From RUG11462 sp036308645 (GTDB lineage: Bacteria > Bacillota > Clostridia > Oscillospirales > Acutalibacteraceae): a stretch of DNA of 13,871 nt. The first letter of the stretch is position 1. Each line of letters starts with the position of its first letter. Made by a program: the position numbers and the translations under genes. The stretch spans positions 1 through 13,871 of the forward strand of contig JAXJVH010000002.1 of NCBI GenBank assembly GCA_036308645.1. The letters run 5' to 3'. The notes below the pieces were generated by a model. That model did no database searches. It saw nothing but the letters and a program-made list of their open reading frames with translations, and was not told the origin of the DNA. This document shows, in pieces, positions 1-7,156 of the stretch.

Positions 1-123
1 GTGCGTGCACGAAGGAAGGCGCAGAGGGGTAGCGCAGGACTCCCAAATCCCGATTCTATCGGACGCCTCGGCATTAACGGCAAAATTACCGGCACTCAAA
101 AAATCCTAAAACTTTATTGTTAA
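1..123. other. GC-rich islet, no supported gene
   Basis: The first ~115 bases are clearly richer in G and C than the AT-rich DNA that follows. Plus frame 1 is open from the window edge to a TAA at 121-123 and frame 2 to a TAA a little earlier; the minus strand is also open through most of it. Being open in several frames argues against a plain coding tail. It contains a GTGC/GCAC palindrome at 1-10 and a small CCGAT/ATCGG stem around 49-61. It may be the end of a gene cut by the window or a dispersed repeat; I cannot tell which. Confidence 0.3.
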
Positions 124-190
124 AACACAGTGAAAATATTTTTTTAAAAACCCTACAAAAACTTGACAGCGACTTTTCAAATGCAAATCA

Positions 191-219
191 TTGACATTCT
201 CGGAGTATTATGATAGAAT
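191..219 (+). promoter_or_regulatory. Sigma-A promoter of the glycerophosphotransferase gene
   Basis: TTGACA at 191-196, a 17-base spacer, then TAGAAT at 214-219, preceded by TGA so that it is an extended -10. Transcription should begin near 226, leaving about 30 bases of leader with the ribosome binding site. Another TTGACA at 163-168 has no matching -10. Confidence 0.8.
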
Positions 220-246
220 AAAATGTATAAAATTTAATTATATTTT

Positions 247-251
247 AGGAG
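247..251 (+). promoter_or_regulatory. Ribosome binding site deciding the start at 258
   Basis: AGGAG at 247-251 leaves six bases before the ATG at 258 but overlaps the immediate surroundings of the upstream in-frame ATG at 252. The start at 258 is therefore the better choice. Confidence 0.75.
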
Positions 252-257
252 ATGCAA

Positions 258-2648
258 ATGAATAGGCTGCTTAAATTAAAGGACAGAATTGTTGCAAGGA
301 TATTTAAAATACTGACTCTTAATTATATTTTTCCTTATGTTTATAAAAAAGCCGCTAAAAAGCCGGTTGACCCAAATAAGATTGTTTTTATAGAAGTCAG
401 ACTCCCTAATGTATCAAATAGTTTTAAAGTTATTTTTGATGAACTTGTAAGCAAGTATGATTACACGGTTCATACTCATTTTTTAAGAAATAATGCAGAA
501 CGCAGACATATTTATTTAAAGCGCTGTATTGATATGCTTAAAGATATGGCTACTGCAAAATATGTATTTATGAATGAGGCTTCAAACTGTGTGGGCAGTG
601 TAAAATTAAGACCCGAAACCAAAATAACACAGTTGTGGCACGGTTGCGGCGCTTTTAAAAAGTTCGGACTTTCAACTGCCGATTTGATTTTCGGTGATTC
701 AAGAAAAGAGCAGTTAAAACATCCTTATTACAAAACCTACAGTTTGGTTACGGTGTCAAGTCCCGAAGTTGCCTGGGCTTATGAAGAGGCAATGAATCTT
801 TCAGACAGAAAAGAGATTATTAAAGCAACAGGTTCTTCGAGAACAGATGTCTTTTATGATGAAGAGTTTATCAAAAACGCTTATGAAACACTTTATGATG
901 TAGTTCCTCAGGCAAAGGGCAAAAAGATTATTCTTTATGCGCCGACTTTCAGAGGAAGAGTTGCCAATGCAAAAACCTCGAGAATGCTTAATTTAAAAAT
1001 GTTTTATGATAATCTCGGCGATGATTATTTTATACTGTTTAAGCATCACCCTCTTGCAAAGAGGCTTCCGGTTGTTCCGCAGGAATATTCAAACTTTGCG
1101 ATGAACGTTACAAAGCTTATGGATATTGAAGATTTGCTTTGCGTTTCGGATATTTGTATTACCGATTATTCTTCGTTAGTATTTGAGTATTCACTTTTTG
1201 AAAAACCGATTATTTTCTTTGCTTATGACCTTGATACTTATTTTGATTGGCGCGGTTTTTATTATGATTATTATGAAATGTCGCCCGGCCCCGTATGCAC
1301 AACAAACCTTGAAATGATAGATTATATTAAAAATCTTGATACTCGGTTTGATAAGCAGAGAGTAAAAGATTTCAGATATAAATTTATGCGTTCCTGTGAC
1401 GGCCATTCAACCGAGCGTATTCTTTTGGAAACTATGGGAAAATCAGACCTTGAGAGCCATAAGAAAGAAAATGCTGAAATTAAACCGTATAATACGGTGC
1501 CGAAAGACGGTATTTTATTCAGAACTTATAAAGAGCAACTTATAAGAGATGAAAAGTTTAAAAAGATTTTTAAAGCGGAGTATAAAAAATATTCAAATAC
1601 CGAGATTAAAAAAGATAAACTTGTTTTGCTCGATTGCTCAAAAGAACTTAATAGTGCTGTAAAGGTTTATTGCCCTGACAGAGTAAAACTTAAAACCGCT
1701 AAAATTTATGAAAACAAGAATTATATCGGAATTATTAAGGAAATTTCCGACGCCGAGTATATATTCATTGATAAAGACAACGCATTTCTTGATATGCTTT
1801 CGCTGAAAGACGAAACCAAAGTAGTTTATATTCCGCCTTACAGCTTCCCGTTTAAAAAATTCGGCAAGGCGACGCTTCGCTATGAAAGCGGAATTTATAA
1901 AGAACAGTATCAAATTACGCCTATGTTTAAAAAGGTTGATATTGTTTCGGCTAATAATGAACTTTATAAAGATATTTACTGCGACTCTCTCGGAGTTGAA
2001 AGCAATGCGCTTATGTATTTCGGCGATGTAAAATCCGACTGTTTGTTTGATGAAAAATATGCGAAAAAAGCACGTAAAAAACTTGCGGATATTTGCGAGA
2101 ATCTTGAAGGCAAAAAAATTCTTCTTTCATTGGAAGTTCGTGACGATGAATTTGTTCCTGTTTACGAAACAAATGCCGATAATTATTTGTATGAGTATTT
2201 GAAAGACGATTATATTATTATTAAATATTTCGTTGACAAAGACGGCAAGAAAATTTCCGATTGCAGATATTCGGCAACTATGAGCAGCTATACAAAGGGT
2301 ATGTTTGATGTTACATTCTTGCTTTCCGAGTATGAGGCTATTGCAGCCGCAGATGTAATAATCGGTTCTTTTTCCGAAAGTTTCTTTACAAGTTTTGCCG
2401 CAGGAAAACCTGTGTTTGCGTATGTTCCGTATGCGCGCAGAAGACTTCACGGCTTGCAGACAAACTTTAAGTATGACGCTGTTCTTCCTTGCAATGTTTA
2501 TACCGAACCCGAAGAGTTAGCCAACGCAGTATTAGACGTTGAGCATTATGACTTTACAAAGTTAAATAAATTCAGAGAAAAGTTTATTTGCAATCCGGAC
2601 GGTAAATCAACCGAACGCTTGCTTATGAAATTAGGACTTATAAAGTAA
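258..2648 (+). CDS. CDP-glycerol glycerophosphotransferase family protein with duplicated, degenerate second half
   Basis: The 796-residue protein belongs to the TagB/TagF family (Glyphos_transf), which transfers glycerol phosphate or a related polyol phosphate from a CDP-activated donor during teichoic-acid-like polymer synthesis at the inner membrane face. The first half has the family hallmarks: QLWHGCGAFKKFG at 125-137 with the catalytic-type His128, ILYAPTFRG at 225-233, FKHHP at 261-265, and ITDYSS at 301-306. The second half (about 440-796) repeats the same order: PFKKFG at 531-536, IIIK at 653-656, SFAAGKP at 712-718, DGKSTER at 781-787 matching DGHSTER at 381-387. In it His128 is replaced by Pro527, HHP by YFV, and Asp303 by Ser704, so it looks like a non-catalytic copy. 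There is no transmembrane segment; basic helices near the N terminus may hold it to the membrane. The gene stands alone between its own promoter and terminator. The exact donor (glycerol or ribitol) is not resolved. Confidence 0.88.
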   Translation: MNRLLKLKDRIVARIFKILTLNYIFPYVYKKAAKKPVDPNKIVFIEVRLPNVSNSFKVIFDELVSKYDYTVHTHFLRNNAERRHIYLKRCIDMLKDMATAKYVFMNEASNCVGSVKLRPETKITQLWHGCGAFKKFGLSTADLIFGDSRKEQLKHPYYKTYSLVTVSSPEVAWAYEEAMNLSDRKEIIKATGSSRTDVFYDEEFIKNAYETLYDVVPQAKGKKIILYAPTFRGRVANAKTSRMLNLKMFYDNLGDDYFILFKHHPLAKRLPVVPQEYSNFAMNVTKLMDIEDLLCVSDICITDYSSLVFEYSLFEKPIIFFAYDLDTYFDWRGFYYDYYEMSPGPVCTTNLEMIDYIKNLDTRFDKQRVKDFRYKFMRSCDGHSTERILLETMGKSDLESHKKENAEIKPYNTVPKDGILFRTYKEQLIRDEKFKKIFKAEYKKYSNTEIKKDKLVLLDCSKELNSAVKVYCPDRVKLKTAKIYENKNYIGIIKEISDAEYIFIDKDNAFLDMLSLKDETKVVYIPPYSFPFKKFGKATLRYESGIYKEQYQITPMFKKVDIVSANNELYKDIYCDSLGVESNALMYFGDVKSDCLFDEKYAKKARKKLADICENLEGKKILLSLEVRDDEFVPVYETNADNYLYEYLKDDYIIIKYFVDKDGKKISDCRYSATMSSYTKGMFDVTFLLSEYEAIAAADVIIGSFSESFFTSFAAGKPVFAYVPYARRRLHGLQTNFKYDAVLPCNVYTEPEELANAVLDVEHYDFTKLNKFREKFICNPDGKSTERLLMKLGLIK

Positions 2649-2655
2649 ATCTAAT

Positions 2656-2690
2656 AAAAAAACAGGCTTGCTAACAAGTCTGTTTTTTTA
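2656..2690. terminator. Bidirectional rho-independent terminator between convergent genes
   Basis: An A-run, ACAGGCTTG, a CTAA loop, CAAGTCTGT and a T-run form a stem with one G-U pair and U-runs on both strands. It serves the plus-strand glycerophosphotransferase gene and the minus-strand metA-HAD operon. The last codons of the HAD gene lie inside its stem. Confidence 0.85.
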
Positions 2691-3306
2691 ATTCCGTTAA
2701 ATTGTCAATTACAGGGCAACCGAATTCTTCTAAAATTTTTCGGGGTTGATGCCCTTTGCATATAAGCACACAGTCGCAGCCGACATCGTTAGCGGTAATA
2801 ACATCTGCTTCGCTGTCGCCGATATAGAGAATTTTATCTCGGTCAACGCCTTTTACAAGTTCTGTCGCTCTGCCTGATTTACTGCCTACGTGAATATCGT
2901 CATCGCCGCTTATAACCTCGAAAAAATGCTCGATTTTAAACATTTTTACATATTTTATAAGCCTTGTTTTTTCAAATGAAGAAACAATATACTGCTTTGC
3001 GCCGTTTGCTTTAAAATATTCAAGCATTTCTAAAGCGCCGTCCATAAGTTTTGCTTTATTAATCAGTTTGGGATAGTTATTCTGAAAATTCTCGGTGCAA
3101 AGTTCATATTTCAGCGCCGAACCTTTAGCCGAAAACAAATTTTCATAATACTTTTTCATCGGAATTTCCATCATATCGTAATACTCTTGAAGATTTGTCG
3201 GTTCAAGTCCCAATCTTTTAAGCAAAATATTTACACATTCAATCGAAATTTCCACATCGTCAAGCAAAGTGCCGTTCCAATCCCATAAAATATGAGTGTA
3301 CTTCAT
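2671..3306 (-). CDS. HAD-superfamily hydrolase, phosphoglycolate-phosphatase-like
   Basis: The 211-residue protein has all four HAD motifs: motif I DWNGT at 9-13, motif II Ser109/Ser110 in YIVSSF, motif III Lys143, and motif IV IGDSEAD at 162-168. An alpha-helical cap lies between motifs I and II, as in the Gph/PGMB-type cap C1 members. The usual second Asp of motif I (DxD) is Asn11, a variant seen in a subset of these proteins; that residue normally acts as acid/base in phosphatases, so activity and substrate are open. Its ATG overlaps the metA stop by four bases (ATGA), so the two are very probably translationally coupled and co-transcribed. Whether it has any role linked to methionine synthesis is not shown by the sequence. 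The substrate is unknown; a small phosphorylated metabolite is the general expectation. Confidence 0.85.
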   Translation of the reverse strand: MKYTHILWDWNGTLLDDVEISIECVNILLKRLGLEPTNLQEYYDMMEIPMKKYYENLFSAKGSALKYELCTENFQNNYPKLINKAKLMDGALEMLEYFKANGAKQYIVSSFEKTRLIKYVKMFKIEHFFEVISGDDDIHVGSKSGRATELVKGVDRDKILYIGDSEADVITANDVGCDCVLICKGHQPRKILEEFGCPVIDNLTELKKQTC

Positions 3307-4235
3307 TGTTCTTCACCGATGTCAAGGTCTGATAAATCAAACGGGGTATGCTGATAAACAATATGGTTTACCCAATTTGAAAACATCAACGAAGAAGCGC
3401 CTCGCCAATTCATAATCGGCAGTTTGTTAGCGTTGTCATCGGGAAAATAGTTATCGGGTACTGCTATATCCAACCCTTTCTCCAAATCACGTGCATATTC
3501 GCCTGCAAGAGTGCAACGGTCGTATTCCGAGTGACCTGAAATAAAGAATTTTCGGCAAGCACGGTCAGCGCAGATATGAACGCCTGCTTGTTCTGAAAAG
3601 GTTAAAATATCCAAATCTTCAACCGCTTTTATATCGTCAAAATCGTTGTAGGTGTGACGTGAATGGGGAGCATAAAAACTGTCGTCAAATCCACGTAACA
3701 ACGGGTGAGTCGGAATAAGAACCTGATGCTTATAAATGCCGAAAAGTTTTTTATCAAGCGGTTTTTTCTTGATACCGTAATGATAATAAAGTCCTGCTTG
3801 AGCGCCCCAGCAAATATACATTGTGGAATAAACGTTTTTATTTGACCATCTCATTATATTGACGAGTTCGTCCCAATAATCAACCTCTTCAAACTCCATG
3901 TGTTCAACCGGTGCGCCCGTAACAATCATTCCGTCATAACGGTTTTGCTTTACTTCATCAAAGGTTTTATAAAATGAAAGAAGATGCTGTTTTGAAACGT
4001 TTTTAGCCTCATAAGTAGCGGTTTGTAATAAATCAATCTCAATCTGCAAAGGGGTATTGCCAAGCAATCTTAAAAGTTGGGTTTCAGTTTCCACCTTTGT
4101 AGGCATTAAATTTAAAATTAAAATTTTCAGCGGACGAATGTCCTGAGTATCGGCGCGTTTTTCTGTCATAACAAAAATATTCTCATTTTCGAGAATTTTT
4201 TTTGCAGGTAATGCGTCGGGTATTTTTATAGGCAT
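3303..4235 (-). CDS. metAA: Homoserine O-acetyltransferase (MetA family)
   Basis: The 310-residue protein is a full-length MetA-family homoserine O-acyltransferase, the first dedicated step of methionine synthesis, acylating the hydroxyl of homoserine. The glutamine-amidotransferase-like fold shows Cys142 in ICWGAQAG as the nucleophile, and His235 and Glu237 in SGHSEYD as its partners, at the same numbers as in studied members. Residue 111, which sets acyl-CoA choice, is Glu (APVEHMEF); in characterised MetA proteins Glu111 goes with acetyl-CoA and Gly111 with succinyl-CoA, so acetyl-CoA is predicted here. A ribosome binding site (AGAGG) lies about 8 bases before the ATG. The gene is first in an operon with the HAD hydrolase and has its own promoter. 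I see no SAM riboswitch or T-box in the short leader. Confidence 0.95.
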   Translation of the reverse strand: MPIKIPDALPAKKILENENIFVMTEKRADTQDIRPLKILILNLMPTKVETETQLLRLLGNTPLQIEIDLLQTATYEAKNVSKQHLLSFYKTFDEVKQNRYDGMIVTGAPVEHMEFEEVDYWDELVNIMRWSNKNVYSTMYICWGAQAGLYYHYGIKKKPLDKKLFGIYKHQVLIPTHPLLRGFDDSFYAPHSRHTYNDFDDIKAVEDLDILTFSEQAGVHICADRACRKFFISGHSEYDRCTLAGEYARDLEKGLDIAVPDNYFPDDNANKLPIMNWRGASSLMFSNWVNHIVYQHTPFDLSDLDIGEEQ

Positions 4236-4270
4236 AAATTGACCTCTTTTGTTTATATTGTTTAATAAAA

Positions 4271-4299
4271 ATTATAGCAGAATATTAATAGAATTTCAA
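4271..4299 (-). promoter_or_regulatory. Sigma-A promoter of metA-HAD operon
   Basis: Read on the minus strand, TTGAAA (4299-4294), a 17-base spacer, and TATAAT (4276-4271) with a preceding TGC making an extended -10. The leader to the metA start is only about 30 bases, too short for a large riboswitch. Confidence 0.85.
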
Positions 4300-4304
4300 G
4301 ATAT

Positions 4305-4336
4305 AAAAACCGCCGATATAAAACTATCGGCAGTTT
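4305..4336 (-). terminator. Rho-independent terminator just upstream of the metA promoter
   Basis: On the minus strand a 12-bp stem (AAACTGCCGATA with TATCGGCGGTTT, one G-U pair, 6-base loop) is followed by TTTTT. It lies directly upstream of the metA -35 box and insulates metA from transcription arriving from the galactose operon side. As another terminator already follows galT, this one hints at a separate short transcript between them. Confidence 0.75.
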
Positions 4337-4456
4337 AATGTGATAATACAGTTTCAAAAGCCGTTTCAAAAATTGCCTGCATAACTACTTTTAAAAAACG
4401 ACGTTTTATTAAATCAAATAACTTTTTACATTACGTCAGGAATTTTAAAATCTAAT

Positions 4457-4490
4457 AAGGCAGACCGCTTAATTTATAGCAATCTGCCTT
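4457..4490 (-). terminator. Terminator-like hairpin after galT
   Basis: On the minus strand AAGGCAGATTGCT and AGCGGTCTGCCTT form a 13-bp stem with two G-U pairs and an 8-base loop. It lies about 30 bases past the galT stop. The following T-run is interrupted (ATTAGATTTT), so termination may be partial. Confidence 0.65.
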
Positions 4491-4518
4491 TTAAAAGCAT
4501 TACGCATTTAATGTGTAT

Positions 4519-5493
4519 TTACATATTTTTATCCAAAAACTTTTTGTGTGCGGCACGTAATTCCTTTGCTTTTTCTTCGGGTGCCGTAGGGTTGCAATGC
4601 GCCCAAGCGCCTGTTTCGGAAGAAGCGTTGAATTTAATCTTATCTGCCGAACGCATCGGTGGGAAAAACTCAACATGGAAATGATAATATTCCGAAGGGT
4701 CTTCACCGTTTACAGGTGCGTTGTGCATACACATCATATAAGGAAATTTCATATCAAAAAGGCTGTCAAGCATACCTGTGGTTTCTTTTAAGCATTTTGC
4801 AAAGTCTTTTCTTTCATCTTCGGTAAACTCGGCAATATTAGAGCAATGACGTTTAGACATAATGTAAACGCCGTAAGGATATTCGCAGAAGAAAGGTAAA
4901 AATACCGTAAAATGCTCGGTTTCAAAAATAATTCTGCTTTCTGCCTCGGTTTCCTTTTCGAGCATATCGCAGAAAATACATTTTCCTGTTTCGGCAATAT
5001 GCTTTTTAGCACTGTTTACTTCAAGCTGAAGCTTTTTCGGAACGACAGAATAGCCGTAAATCTGACCGTGAGGATGCGGCATTGTAACGCCTACAGCCTC
5101 GCCTCTGTTTTCAAAAATAAATACATACTTAATTTTTTCATCTGCTTTAATTGCGTTAAAACGCTCTACCCAAAGGTCAACCAACTTGCCTATATGCTCA
5201 ACAGGCAATTCGGGTAATGTCACCGTATGCTCGGGAGAGTAGAGAATAACCTCGCATTTGCCGTAAGCGGGCGCTACCTTGAAAAAGTCGGTAGCAACAT
5301 CGTCAGGCTTTGGCGGATTTTGCGAAAGAGCAGGGAAGTCGTTATCATATTCGTAAACATCGAATTGATCGGGAACTTTGCCCGAACCGGGACAGAAAGG
5401 ACACCAATCTTTCGGCATCTGCGGTCTGTTTTGTCTGTGAGAAGCAATCATTACCCAATCTTCAATTAAAGGGTGCCATCTTAATTCAGCCAT
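4519..5493 (-). CDS. galT: Galactose-1-phosphate uridylyltransferase
   Basis: The 324-residue cytosolic enzyme exchanges UMP between UDP-glucose and galactose-1-phosphate in the Leloir pathway. It has the HIT-type active site HPHGQ at 140-144: His142 is the expected nucleophile that is uridylylated, and His140 the expected zinc ligand. CPFC at 31-34 and His89 in SPEHT supply the remaining zinc ligands as in the E. coli-type enzyme. HFHVEFFP in the second half matches the second HIT-like repeat. Length fits class I GalT. The ATG at 5493 follows an AGGAG box. It is the second gene of the galactose operon, 26 bases after galK. No galE or galactose transporter is in the window. Confidence 0.95.
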   Translation of the reverse strand: MAELRWHPLIEDWVMIASHRQNRPQMPKDWCPFCPGSGKVPDQFDVYEYDNDFPALSQNPPKPDDVATDFFKVAPAYGKCEVILYSPEHTVTLPELPVEHIGKLVDLWVERFNAIKADEKIKYVFIFENRGEAVGVTMPHPHGQIYGYSVVPKKLQLEVNSAKKHIAETGKCIFCDMLEKETEAESRIIFETEHFTVFLPFFCEYPYGVYIMSKRHCSNIAEFTEDERKDFAKCLKETTGMLDSLFDMKFPYMMCMHNAPVNGEDPSEYYHFHVEFFPPMRSADKIKFNASSETGAWAHCNPTAPEEKAKELRAAHKKFLDKNM

Positions 5494-5519
5494 AGTAAGT
5501 ATCTCCTATATGTAAAAAA

Positions 5520-6809
5520 TTAATCAAATAAAGTCGGTGTAACCTCAACACCGCCGACAGGTCGGATTGAAAGTACATAGCATTTTCCGCTACCGAAAAC
5601 CTTTTCAATTTCGGTTTTGTATTCATAAAGCATTTCATTAGGAACAAAAGCCTGAATAGTGCCTGCAAAACCGCCACCGTGAACTCTGAAAGCGCCCTTG
5701 CCTTTTAAAATCTTCTCGGTTAAAGTAAGCGCTAAAGTAAGCCCTTGTTCATAAGGGTCGGCAGAAGAATGAACATTCTGCAAGCATTGTAATGATGAGC
5801 GCCCTGATTCGATAATGGTCTGCTTAAAGCCTTCAAAATCATTGGATTTAAGACATTCTTTAAGTTTTACAGCCCTGCGGTTATCATCAAAAAAGTGTAT
5901 AGCACGAAGTACGGCACGATCATTAATCTTTTTGCGAAGCTCCGGAATTTTGCTGTAGAATTCCTGTTCGTCGACCTCTCGTAAAACGTCTTTTCCGAAA
6001 AACTCGGCTACCGCTTTCATTTCGGTAGGAACAGCCGCGTAATCAGGAGTCAGGTCTGCGTGGCATCCGCCTGTGTCAATAATACAAAGCGAATGATTAA
6101 CTGCGGTAAAATCAAAATCAACCTTTTCGATAATCGGTTTGGCGGGGTCGTTAAAATCTATGCCGACAAATCCGCCGTATGAACAAGCCATCTGGTCCAT
6201 AAGTCCGCATGGTTTATTGAAAAAGTTATTCTCGGCATACTGTGAAACAATGGCTTTTTCAACCGAATCCATTTTTTCATCGTTGTAAAGCGAATTTAAA
6301 AGAGTACATACAAGCACTTCAAAAGCCGCCGAGGACGAAAGCCCCGAGCCTTTTAAAACGTTAGAAGTAGTATAAGCGTCAAATCCGCCGATTTCATAAC
6401 CCAAATCGTGAAATCTTGCCGCTACGCCGCGGATAAGCGCAGGTGCGTGTTCAATTTCCTCTGTTTGAGGTGTTAGAATATTAAGGTCGATTATGTCCTC
6501 TTTAAACCCCTCTGACTGTATTCTTATAATTCCGTCATTATTCTTTCTTGCAACGGCAATTACATCAAGGTCAACGCCTGCCGCAAGCACACAACCGTGC
6601 TGATGGTCGGTATGATTACCGCCGACTTCGGTTCTGCCCGGCGCTGAAAAAAGACGAAGTCCGTCGCCGTCGCCGTATTTTTCTACGAATTTGTCAATAA
6701 CATAAAAATAGCGTTCCGCTGCATTAGTGCTGTTAGGATAAAGTTTTTTGAAAGTATTAGCGTACTTTCCGGAGGAAAGTTCTGCTTTTAATCCGGCTGC
6801 ATTATACAT
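5520..6809 (-). CDS. galK: Galactokinase
   Basis: The 429-residue GHMP kinase phosphorylates galactose at C1 with ATP, feeding GalT. Visible motifs are the galactokinase signature at 57-70 (PGRTEVGGNHTDHQ), the GHMP ATP loop GSGLSSSAA at 154-162, CGLMDQ at 201-206 with the expected catalytic Asp205, and the C-terminal GGGFAG at 378-383. The classical signature reads IGEHTDY; here the Glu that contacts galactose is Asn65 and the Tyr is His, a clostridial-looking variant. I chose the ATG at 6809 because GGGAGA lies 6-7 bases upstream; a longer reading frame to 6875 runs through the promoter. It is first in the galK-galT operon. Confidence in galactokinase is high, with a small chance of a related sugar substrate. 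Confidence 0.93.
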   Translation of the reverse strand: MYNAAGLKAELSSGKYANTFKKLYPNSTNAAERYFYVIDKFVEKYGDGDGLRLFSAPGRTEVGGNHTDHQHGCVLAAGVDLDVIAVARKNNDGIIRIQSEGFKEDIIDLNILTPQTEEIEHAPALIRGVAARFHDLGYEIGGFDAYTTSNVLKGSGLSSSAAFEVLVCTLLNSLYNDEKMDSVEKAIVSQYAENNFFNKPCGLMDQMACSYGGFVGIDFNDPAKPIIEKVDFDFTAVNHSLCIIDTGGCHADLTPDYAAVPTEMKAVAEFFGKDVLREVDEQEFYSKIPELRKKINDRAVLRAIHFFDDNRRAVKLKECLKSNDFEGFKQTIIESGRSSLQCLQNVHSSADPYEQGLTLALTLTEKILKGKGAFRVHGGGFAGTIQAFVPNEMLYEYKTEIEKVFGSGKCYVLSIRPVGGVEVTPTLFD

Positions 6810-6815
6810 AAATTT

Positions 6816-6821
6816 TCTCCC
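6816..6821 (-). promoter_or_regulatory. Ribosome binding site deciding the galK start
   Basis: GGGAGA on the minus strand, six bases before the ATG at 6809. The 22 extra in-frame codons upstream overlap the -10 and -35 boxes and cannot be translated from this promoter. Confidence 0.8.
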
Positions 6822-6846
6822 TTTTAAAAAAATAAACTTTAAAACA

Positions 6847-6875
6847 ATTGTAACATAAAAAAGTTCTCTATACAA
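6847..6875 (-). promoter_or_regulatory. Promoter of galK-galT operon
   Basis: Minus strand: TTGTAT (6875-6870), 17-base spacer, TACAAT (6852-6847) with a preceding TGT giving an extended -10. The -35 box is weaker than those of the housekeeping genes here, which would suit regulation, but no operator is obvious. Confidence 0.65.
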
Positions 6876-6939
6876 GATTTTTTGAATAACTTTTTGATTT
6901 TTTTGGTATTATTATGCTTTTATTTGCAAAATATGATAA

Positions 6940-6973
6940 AAACCGACCGAAATTTAATTCGGCCGGTTTTTTC
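6940..6973. terminator. Bidirectional terminator between the galactose operon and the secreted-protein operon
   Basis: A 12-bp stem (AAACCGACCGAA with TTCGGCCGGTTT; the one mismatch is G-U on the minus strand) has T-runs on both sides. It ends the minus-strand operon encoding the secreted protein and 45-residue peptide, about 30 bases past the peptide stop codon. Confidence 0.85.
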
Positions 6974-6999
6974 TATCTTTCTTCAAACATTGAAACTAA

Positions 7000-7137
7000 T
7001 TACCATTTATCCGACGCAAACGGATCTGTGTTAGCAACAGGATCGGTGGTTCCTTGTGTAGGATCCTCCGGAGAAGCTGCGATAATATCAAGAGATTCGT
7101 ATTTTGCAAGTTCTAAACTCAATTTTTCAAATTTCAT
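7000..7137 (-). CDS. 45-residue acidic peptide of unknown function
   Basis: A short gene with an ATG at 7137 and TAA at 7002-7000, beginning MKFEKLSLELAKYESLDIIA and ending DPFASDKW. I do not recognise a named family. The N half is amphipathic and mildly basic; the C half is rich in Asp, Pro, Thr and Ser, and contains no Cys, so it lacks lanthipeptide or disulfide features and has no signal peptide. A perfect GGAGGT ribosome binding site sits 8 bases upstream. It lies 19 bases downstream of the secreted-protein gene and before the shared terminator, so the two form an operon. My impression is that short peptides with a similar N-terminal pattern occur beside surface-protein genes in gut Clostridia, but I cannot verify it. 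Translation is well supported by the signal strength; the role is unknown. Confidence 0.75.
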   Translation of the reverse strand: MKFEKLSLELAKYESLDIIAASPEDPTQGTTDPVANTDPFASDKW

Positions 7138-7145
7138 TATAAACT

Positions 7146-7151
7146 ACCTCC
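7146..7151 (-). promoter_or_regulatory. Strong ribosome binding site of the 45-residue peptide gene
   Basis: GGAGGT on the minus strand, 8 bases before the ATG at 7137 and just past the stop codon of the secreted-protein gene. It is the strongest argument that the short reading frame is translated. Confidence 0.8.
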
Positions 7152-7156
7152 GAATA

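Noticed and set aside
4335..4382. 15-codon minus-strand frame (MQAIFETAFETVLSH)
   Set aside because: Reads plausibly as peptide but lacks a ribosome binding site and its stop lies in a terminator stem; kept only as a hint in the findings.
4236..4456. SAM riboswitch or T-box before metA
   Set aside because: The leader after the promoter is about 30 bases and shows none of the conserved blocks.
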